From an uncultured Pseudomonadota bacterium (GTDB lineage Bacteria > Myxococcota > UBA796), in NCBI GenBank assembly GCA_913040875.1, contig CAJWHX010000116.1, positions 1 through 8,941 on the forward strand: DNA of 8,941 bases, in the 5' to 3' direction. Positions within the stretch are counted from its first letter, which is position 1. Every line of letters starts with the position of its first letter. The position numbers and the translations under genes are program-made. Under the pieces are notes generated by a model. The model saw only the letters and a list, made by a program, of their open reading frames with translations, did no database searches and was not told the DNA's origin. Of the stretch, positions 1 through 5,498 are shown piece by piece.

Positions 1-1
1 A

Positions 2-181
2 GATGGCGTTATCGACACTATAACAGTAACACCAAAAATAAAAATAGGAGCAAACTATTCAAATCCCCCTATTGTTCTAGATGATTTAAAATCTTCTGAT
101 GGATCGTTTTTAAGGTGTCCAAAAAATGCAATATTTGAAATTAAATATTTTAATTCTGACACTCGAGGAACCGCAGTATGA
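2..181 (+). CDS. C-terminal end of a viral structural-type protein (5' end cut by window)
   Basis: An open frame runs from the first base of the window (first complete codon at 2-4) to TGA at 179-181, giving 59 residues. It begins DGVIDTITV and ends NSDTRGTAV. It contains a short beta-rich stretch and a segment reading CPKNAIFEIKYF, which resembles the end of virion proteins encoded just upstream of the DNTITNAF-type protein in marine T4-like phages; this is recalled, not searched. The stop overlaps the next start as ATGA, so the two genes are translationally coupled, as is common in virion gene clusters. The DNA is about 32% G+C by my count, clearly lower than the bacterial part of the window. 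The exact function is unknown; a tail, fibre or other particle-surface component is the most likely role. Confidence 0.6.
   Translation, partial: DGVIDTITVTPKIKIGANYSNPPIVLDDLKSSDGSFLRCPKNAIFEIKYFNSDTRGTAV
165..170 (+). promoter_or_regulatory. Ribosome binding site GAGGAA
   Basis: GAGGAA lies 7 bases before the ATG at 178 and inside the end of the upstream coding frame. It fixes the start of the next gene at 178. It also shows that the viral-looking 5' half has its own working initiation signal and is not a chance open frame. Confidence 0.7.
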
Positions 182-726
182 TACGTAGATATTTCGCGAC
201 AAAAGACAACACCATTACAAATGCTTTTGAAGAAAATTTAGTAACCCGAGGAACCGGTTCAAACATGGGAGCTTCCGACATTTTGGAGGTTTTTTCAATA
301 TACGGTCAAGACTCTGGTTCTTCCGGATTGTCTTCTGAAAAGGCGCGAACATTAATTGAGTTCGACGTCCCAGATATCAAAGCAGACAGGCTAGCTGGTC
401 TATTACCAGCATCAGGATCTGTCACTTGGCAACTTAAAATGTTTAACGCGCCACATTCTCAAACTGTCCCATCTAGCTTTACTCTTCAAGTAAAAGGAGT
501 CTCTGGTTCTTGGGAAGAAACTTCTGCCAGTTTGAATGGACTTGCTTACGTTCCAAAAGGATTTACACAGAGGGATATAGTCCGTTGGCTTTTGAGTGCG
601 TATGTACACTTCTACGCCAATCCACGAAAAGTGGGAGAGCTTGTGTCTACGATTCGAGAATGGTCCGATATGAAGCGTCTCGGTAAAGGTATACAGCAAA
701 TATCCAGTCATTTTGTGGTGCTCTGA
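178..726 (+). CDS. Chimeric frame: viral structural N-terminus joined to radical SAM C-terminus
   Basis: The 182-residue frame has two unrelated halves. Residues 1-114 include DNTITNAF (10-17), TRGTGSNMGASDI (23-35), SIYGQ (40-44), IPASG-like LLPASGSV (75-82), FNAPHSQT (89-96) and SGSWEE (109-114). This is the signature I associate with a virion structural protein of marine T4-like phages, in which the conserved domain normally continues well beyond SWEE. Here it stops. From about residue 120 the sequence changes to NGLAYVPKGF (120-129), then a helical stretch ending AYVHFYANPRKVGELVSTI (141-159). This matches the usual tail of B12-binding-type radical SAM enzymes (a VP-x-G segment, then an A-x-x-x-FY-x-x-P helix). 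The [4Fe-4S] CxxxCxxC core would lie upstream and is absent. The frame is therefore two partial genes joined in phase near nt 508-545 and is unlikely to make a working enzyme. Both family assignments are by memory of motifs. The stop overlaps the next start as TGATG. Confidence 0.65.
   Translation: MIRRYFATKDNTITNAFEENLVTRGTGSNMGASDILEVFSIYGQDSGSSGLSSEKARTLIEFDVPDIKADRLAGLLPASGSVTWQLKMFNAPHSQTVPSSFTLQVKGVSGSWEETSASLNGLAYVPKGFTQRDIVRWLLSAYVHFYANPRKVGELVSTIREWSDMKRLGKGIQQISSHFVVL
508..545. other. Junction between viral-like and bacterial-like DNA
   Basis: The last recognisably viral codons encode SGSWEE (up to nt 519). The first recognisably radical SAM codons encode NGLAYVP (from nt 535). Base composition rises across this point, from roughly 30-35% G+C at the left edge to the mid-40s further right. 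No transposase, integrase, att-like duplication or tRNA is visible near the joint. An assembly chimera is the leading explanation. Confidence 0.55.
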
Positions 727-1382
727 TGCAAAGGCTGCTCTCTTTTCTTGTCGGGTCTACTTTGATGATATCGGGTGCTGTAACCTTGCAGTCTCGTGTG
801 CTAGATCTATTTTCTCTCAATCGTACGTTGTCACTGAACGTCTATTTTCCCAGCGACGCGTGTGTAAATGCCCTCGATTATACCGACAAACTGAATACGG
901 ATGCCCATCATTTTCTATTGGTCAGCAATTGCTTTCATTCGAAGCCTTTTGATAAAGCAAATGTCATGTGGCGATTTGATCATATTATACCGTCGTTGGT
1001 ATATGATGGAACGAGTGGAGATCAGGGACAGTTTTTCAAAGATTGGTTGCAAAAACCGACTGGACGTGTCGAGAATATTCCCGATAGTCAATTTGAAACG
1101 CTGCACCTGTTTCAGCAATCCAATGATAGACAACAAATAGAAGCGTTGCACTTTTTGTGTGCACATACAGACCTATTGGCTCAGCATCCCAAAGATGAGC
1201 CGGAGTCTGTTGCAATCCACAATTACTATGCATTGGCCGAATCTTGTCTGAGAAATACTTCTCATCCTCATCAGCAAATGTTGCCAGCTGAATTCATCGA
1301 AGGGAGCGTCGGACAACGGTTGCTCAATTTATTTGCAGATGGCTCTATGGAACAGATGGACTTTGAAACAATCGTAGACTGA
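726..1382 (+). CDS. Unrecognised exported or membrane-anchored protein
   Basis: I do not recognise this 218-residue protein. It starts with a short basic end and a hydrophobic stretch (MQRLL then residues 4-21, rich in L, V, I, G and S), consistent with a signal peptide or single N-terminal anchor. The rest is soluble. It has four cysteines after that stretch (C46, C69, C145, C174), an even number that would suit disulfides in the periplasm, and many histidines and aromatic residues. No catalytic motif is evident. The start at 726 overlaps the upstream stop as TGATG and no strong Shine-Dalgarno site is present, so translation probably depends on coupling to the radical SAM gene whose tail lies at ~520-726. 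That pairing hints at a shared job, such as handling a product of the radical SAM enzyme, but this is inference. The TGA at 1380-1382 abuts the stop of the opposing gene directly. Confidence 0.6.
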   Translation: MQRLLSFLVGSTLMISGAVTLQSRVLDLFSLNRTLSLNVYFPSDACVNALDYTDKLNTDAHHFLLVSNCFHSKPFDKANVMWRFDHIIPSLVYDGTSGDQGQFFKDWLQKPTGRVENIPDSQFETLHLFQQSNDRQQIEALHFLCAHTDLLAQHPKDEPESVAIHNYYALAESCLRNTSHPHQQMLPAEFIEGSVGQRLLNLFADGSMEQMDFETIVD

Positions 1383-2921
1383 TCATTCTGTATTCAATTC
1401 ATCGCTGAGATCGAAGATGAGATAGGAGTGCTGGTCATTGTGAAAATAGGCTTCGGGTTCATAGTACTTCTCTTCAAAACTGAGGCTGTACCACGCGTGG
1501 TGATCAAATGCCCAAACCACTCCATACACTGGACGTTTGGACTCTTGTAGCTGTGGAATGCGATGATTTGCCTCCCAAGGACTGGGCCACTCTTGCCACT
1601 CTCTTTCTGACAGCCACACAATGGGTGCTGTTTCAAATGAGGAGAGCACGATGCTGTTGGAAGGCGTATAGGACCGAAGCCAATGTTGAACGGTTAATCC
1701 GGTTGTACTGAGTTCAATGTTGGACGGACGTTCGATGGATGTGGGAAGCTGCGTTATGCCTGTCAAACCCAATAGAAGCAGTGTTTTTGTCCAGATCCCT
1801 TCCAAACGGATGATCGTCAATCCGATACTTAGACCAATCCATGTCCATACAGCAATCCACATTGGCAACACATAGGCCACGGGAAATATAGACTCACGAC
1901 CTTGAGGCAAGATGGTTACCGCTATTGAAGGCATCGATATCCACGTAAATCCAATGATCCATTTGCGCATGGTTGAATCTTTTAGCCACAATAAGAGACT
2001 GAGAATAAAAATAATGACCACTTTCGGATCAAAAAGACTGAGGATGTTCATGTCGAGCCAATGAATCCACTCTGTCCATGAAAATGTGGACAGCAGGCTT
2101 TGCTTTTCAATGCTGAGGTCAGATTCCAAAGCAAGACGTCGCAAAGGGGGATTCCAGATCCCCATTCCGTACAGATCTTGTATCCACCGAAGTGGCATTG
2201 TATCAATGAGAGGGAGGATCCACGGCTCCCAATATCGAGGAGACAATGTAAATCGGCCGGTTTCTTTGTACAGCAGCCACATCCATCCACCAACAAATGG
2301 CATCCACCCCATACAATACATCACTAAATTGATAAGACGTGTTCGAGAGTACCAGAGAATCATCATAGATCCAGTGGCGATCAGCAATAGATTTTCAAAT
2401 CTCGTTAAAAATGCCAGTCCCAGTAGAACTCCGATGACCAGTGCATCAATACGCGCAATCTGATGTGCGAGCAGTAAGGATAAGGCACCAAATACAAAGG
2501 GTAGTGCGATCACTTTTGAGTCTGCCAGTAAACCCAAATGCACCACCAGTCCTGCCAGCGAAAGGCTGCAGACGACCAATGAAATGAGGGTGTTGGTATG
2601 CTCTTCATTTCGATGGGTCTTATGAATTCGATGAATTAAGATCCCGACAGTCCCAACAATAGCCCCCCAACTTAGAAGTAGCATGGCAGAAAATCCATCG
2701 AACCATCGCAACCAAAGAGCAGTTATCAGACTGGGTAGAGGCGGCCGAAACCATGGGAATATGGCATCGCAATTGATACGAGTAGAAGACCCGTTGGCCC
2801 AACACTCCGCAAGGATAATTTGCTCATAGGAATCGGGAATGAACACTGGATTTCCAACCCATGCAAGCACCAGTGCAAACAAGCCCAAAATGATAGAAAT
2901 ATGGCGCGAAGAACCGTTCAT
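1383..2921 (-). CDS. GT-C (GT39/ArnT-like) membrane glycosyltransferase family protein
   Basis: From ATG at 2921 this is 512 residues. A first membrane helix (about 8-27) leads into PDSYEQ (29-34), the position where GT-C enzymes carry the acidic residue of the first external loop. FRPPLP (58-63) matches the R-P-P motif of ArnT/PMT-like enzymes, LLADS (131-135) fits the second loop acid, and TRFENLL (173-179) is the usual TR(Y/F)EGLL-like helix. About ten further hydrophobic helices follow up to roughly residue 390, then a soluble C-terminal region of about 110 residues. Such proteins move a sugar from a polyprenyl-phosphate donor to a lipid or protein on the periplasmic side of the inner membrane. 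The donor and acceptor cannot be read from sequence. The frame can be extended to GTG at 2996, but neither start has a clear Shine-Dalgarno site. The ATG places helix 1 right after a short N-terminus and leaves room for a promoter. Confidence 0.75.
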   Translation of the reverse strand: MNGSSRHISIILGLFALVLAWVGNPVFIPDSYEQIILAECWANGSSTRINCDAIFPWFRPPLPSLITALWLRWFDGFSAMLLLSWGAIVGTVGILIHRIHKTHRNEEHTNTLISLVVCSLSLAGLVVHLGLLADSKVIALPFVFGALSLLLAHQIARIDALVIGVLLGLAFLTRFENLLLIATGSMMILWYSRTRLINLVMYCMGWMPFVGGWMWLLYKETGRFTLSPRYWEPWILPLIDTMPLRWIQDLYGMGIWNPPLRRLALESDLSIEKQSLLSTFSWTEWIHWLDMNILSLFDPKVVIIFILSLLLWLKDSTMRKWIIGFTWISMPSIAVTILPQGRESIFPVAYVLPMWIAVWTWIGLSIGLTIIRLEGIWTKTLLLLGLTGITQLPTSIERPSNIELSTTGLTVQHWLRSYTPSNSIVLSSFETAPIVWLSEREWQEWPSPWEANHRIPQLQESKRPVYGVVWAFDHHAWYSLSFEEKYYEPEAYFHNDQHSYLIFDLSDELNTE

Positions 2922-3015
2922 AAATACAAAAGATGAGAGCCAACTATAGATGGGGTGCTTGAGCAAAAATCGTATTTGTATGCACACAATTGGCACAGTC
3001 GGTTAAAAACATAAC
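2922..3015. promoter_or_regulatory. Divergent intergenic region with possible promoters
   Basis: These 94 bp separate the start of the leftward GT-C gene from the start of the rightward Rieske gene, so promoters for both should lie here. On the minus strand, TATAGT (plus-strand 2943-2948) is one mismatch from the -10 consensus and lies about 21 bases before the ATG at 2921, but its -35 partner (ATTTTT, 16-base spacing) is poor. On the plus strand I see A/T-rich stretches and TTGAGC but no well-spaced pair. No strong operator palindrome is apparent. Confidence 0.35.
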
Positions 3016-4095
3016 ATGACTACGGTTTCCTCACAGGTTTATTATGAATCCAGTCATCTAGAAACAGAGCGAGTTCTCTTTGATGGATGGATATTGGCTG
3101 CATTGTCCAGTCAGGTTTTAGAACCATCTACAATGTGGGTTGCGGAGCTACTATCTCAAACCGTGTTGTTGGTGCGTGGTGAGGATGGAATGGTTCGAGC
3201 TTTTGAAAATAGCTGTGTCCATCGAGGTACTCAAATTCAATCTGTAAAACGAGGTCGAAGGGCTTGGAAAGGGGATCCTGTTCAAGCAATTCAGTGTGGA
3301 TATCATGGATGGAAGTACAATTTAAACGGTAGTATTACGCATATTCCTAAGTCGAAGGGTATTCAATGTACGCAAACCAAGCTCAAGCAGTTCTCGGTTC
3401 ATGAAGAAGCAGGGTTTATTTGGGTGTCATTAAAAGAACCACAGCAGTCTCCAGTCGAACTCTTCAGTCCCATATCGGATGCGGTCCGCCATTATCACCT
3501 TGAAGAAATGGAACCGATCGAAGCACGCGACTTTCATTTCTCCGTTAATTGGAAAATTGCACTCGAAAATGCCCTTGATTATTACCATGTCTCCACCGTA
3601 CATCCAAAAACAGTCGGTGCGCATGTGAACTCGGAACCAACATTCTCAGATTTGGGATGGCACTCACTGCAAACATTGTATATCGCACCGTACGGTTGGC
3701 GAGAGAAAATCGATAGACATTGTGCCCGTCACCGTCCCTACTCTGAGCATGAGTTGTCCAGTCTGCACAAGTATTTCGTCTTTCCAAATTTGGTGATCAA
3801 TGTACTTCCGTATCATTTGACCGTCATGCAGTTTTTTCCGTTGGGACCAACAAAGTGCATTATGCGGTACCGATTTTGTCAGCGACGAAAACCAGGCTGG
3901 ATTGAACGAACCAGGGTATTCGCATCGTGGTTGGCCAGTCGATACATTTTGTATGAGGACGTGAACCTGTATACAAAGATTCAAGAAGGCATCGAACAAT
4001 CTAGTCAAATCGAGCATCCACTACATGAGCAAGAGTGTGGGGTAGAGCACTTTCACGAGAGCTTGAAACGCGGGATTGCTCAACTGGGTGGATAG
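3016..4095 (+). CDS. Rieske [2Fe-2S] non-heme iron oxygenase, alpha-subunit type
   Basis: The 359-residue protein has both metal centres of a Rieske oxygenase. The N-terminal Rieske domain (about 22-140) holds C67-x-H69 (CVHRG) and C94-x-x-H97 (CGYHGWKY) for the [2Fe-2S] cluster. The C-terminal SRPBCC-like catalytic domain holds NWKIALENALDYYH at 178-191, giving bridging D188 and iron ligands H191 and H196. EDVNLYTKIQEG (314-325) supplies the probable aspartate ligand, D315. Such enzymes use O2 and two electrons to hydroxylate, demethylate or desaturate a substrate in the cytoplasm. The overall form suits the single-subunit choline/carnitine-type or steroid-type branch, but the substrate cannot be told. 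No ferredoxin or reductase gene is adjacent, so electrons must come from elsewhere. The span between H69 and C94 is 24 residues, longer than the usual 15-17, with a basic insert (KRGRRAWKG, 78-86). The start suits the family's usual N-terminus although no clear Shine-Dalgarno site precedes it. Confidence 0.9.
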   Translation: MTTVSSQVYYESSHLETERVLFDGWILAALSSQVLEPSTMWVAELLSQTVLLVRGEDGMVRAFENSCVHRGTQIQSVKRGRRAWKGDPVQAIQCGYHGWKYNLNGSITHIPKSKGIQCTQTKLKQFSVHEEAGFIWVSLKEPQQSPVELFSPISDAVRHYHLEEMEPIEARDFHFSVNWKIALENALDYYHVSTVHPKTVGAHVNSEPTFSDLGWHSLQTLYIAPYGWREKIDRHCARHRPYSEHELSSLHKYFVFPNLVINVLPYHLTVMQFFPLGPTKCIMRYRFCQRRKPGWIERTRVFASWLASRYILYEDVNLYTKIQEGIEQSSQIEHPLHEQECGVEHFHESLKRGIAQLGG

Positions 4096-4111
4096 AGTCT
4101 ACAGTTCCAAG

Positions 4112-5494
4112 CTAGTGAGAATGTACTGATCGACTGGCGTCTACATTGGTTTCAACACCCGCCGATTCTCCTTTTAGTAACCGCCGTGCCAGTGAAGGAT
4201 ACAGTAGACTGGCAAAGATGCCAGCCGCAATCATCTTGGCGCTGACCTCTGGAGTGATGCCAGTTTTATCTGGATTGTGCAGTCCCAATTCCATAATTGC
4301 GATGACCAATGTAAGTGGTGCGGCGAGCAAAGAGCAGGTGGCTAGAATTTCCTTAAACTTGATTCCTTTGAGCATCATTAGCAATCCAGGTAGAAGCTTC
4401 ACCACAAACATGATGATGATCAACAAGAGGATGTCTCCTATGTTTCGAGTGAGCATACCTAAAGAAATATCGAGTCGCATTCCAACGTGAATGAAGAAAA
4501 TAGGAACAAAGAATCCATAAGCCATGGAAGACAGCTTGTGCTCCAATGCGCCCTTGTTTCGAATTACAAAACTAAGGATTGCCCCTGCAACAAAGGCTCC
4601 TAAGAAAGGTTCAACATGTGCGAGAATCGATAGTCCGATGAAGAAGAACATCATGGCAAACCCCACTCGAATTCCAAATTCAGCAGGGTCATCATGGGCA
4701 ACCATCTGTCTAAACAGACCCGGCCGCCACCATTGTAGAGTGCGCAGCAGAGACGCTCCTGTCGTGGCTACCAATACGAGTGAGAGGAGTAAAACAAATC
4801 CCAATATGGTATCTTGAATATCGCCATCGGCCACCGTTCGAATTTCAATCCCTGACAGTAGGAATATGGTGACCAGTTCACCCATCGCGGCAAATGCGAT
4901 CATGGTTTTCCCGAGTTCACTATCGCCCAGCTGCATTTCTCGAACCACTGCAAGTAGTAGAGGGACGGAAGTGGCACCCAGTGCAAGTCCCATCCACGTT
5001 CCCCATCCAAGAGCATGTGAGATACTCATAGAACAAACAAACGCCAGTACCGAAGTGATAAAGGGGAGGATTAGTTCTTTCAGTCGATTTTCAATCTCGC
5101 GAAAATCAATCTCTAGACCGGCTAGAAATAAAAAGAAGGCAAATCCGAGGTCGGATAAAAAACGAATGAACTGATCGTTGGGGTCATTGATCAACCCAAA
5201 GCCACTGTCTCCAATGATGAAACCGTATAATATTTCGGCGACTGCTACTGGAATTGCGATGCGTTTCGCCAAAGAAGGCATTGCAATTGCCCCTAGAGTC
5301 ATGAGAACCAGAGTAAATGCCGACGATCCACCAAGCCCTTGGACCCCGTGTTCCTCTGCATGGGGAGCTGCATGTTCAGTTCCATGGACCAGTTGATCTG
5401 TCACGGCTTCACCAATTGGTGTTGGGTCGACACCAAAGGCGGGCAGTGAAAATAGGGCGAGAACCATCAATACAGTGCACAATATGAAACGCAT
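4112..5494 (-). CDS. CPA2-family (Kef-type) cation/proton antiporter
   Basis: The 460-residue inner-membrane exchanger probably swaps K+ or Na+ for H+. A predicted signal peptide (MRFILCTVLM onward, cut near A19-G21) is followed by a polar histidine-rich segment (22-56) and about 12 membrane helices. Family motifs are FLAGLEID (123-130), GATSVP (173-178) in the discontinuous helix region, AAMGELV (202-208), GAFVAG (299-304) and PIFFIHVGMRLD (331-342). Where KefC has Q-D and NapA has D-D, this protein has G205-E206, so the ion-site acid appears to be glutamate. No RCK domain is fused at the C-terminus; the protein ends after a short polar tail. The RCK-USP gene stops only 4 bp upstream, so the two are almost surely co-transcribed and probably interact. 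The start at 5494 is chosen because GGGAGA lies 7 bases before it and a signal peptide follows; longer in-frame extension to 5626 would overlap the upstream gene. The stop is 16 bp from the convergent oxygenase gene. Confidence 0.9.
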   Translation of the reverse strand: MRFILCTVLMVLALFSLPAFGVDPTPIGEAVTDQLVHGTEHAAPHAEEHGVQGLGGSSAFTLVLMTLGAIAMPSLAKRIAIPVAVAEILYGFIIGDSGFGLINDPNDQFIRFLSDLGFAFFLFLAGLEIDFREIENRLKELILPFITSVLAFVCSMSISHALGWGTWMGLALGATSVPLLLAVVREMQLGDSELGKTMIAFAAMGELVTIFLLSGIEIRTVADGDIQDTILGFVLLLSLVLVATTGASLLRTLQWWRPGLFRQMVAHDDPAEFGIRVGFAMMFFFIGLSILAHVEPFLGAFVAGAILSFVIRNKGALEHKLSSMAYGFFVPIFFIHVGMRLDISLGMLTRNIGDILLLIIIMFVVKLLPGLLMMLKGIKFKEILATCSLLAAPLTLVIAIMELGLHNPDKTGITPEVSAKMIAAGIFASLLYPSLARRLLKGESAGVETNVDASRSVHSH

Positions 5495-5498
5495 CAGC

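Noticed and set aside
2086..2463. 125-codon rightward frame inside the GT-C gene
   Set aside because: It is antisense to a clear membrane protein, has Arg/Ser/Pro-rich low-quality composition and no motif, and is a shadow frame.
2922..2996. GTG start giving 25 extra residues to the GT-C gene
   Set aside because: There is no Shine-Dalgarno site, and the added part would take most of the divergent promoter region. ATG 2921 gives the usual short N-terminus before helix 1. The choice is not certain.
4082..4106. Inverted repeat AACTG...CAGTT near the convergent gene ends as a terminator
   Set aside because: It has only 5-base arms with a 15-base loop, A/T-poor flanks and no T run, and it mostly overlaps the end of the oxygenase gene.
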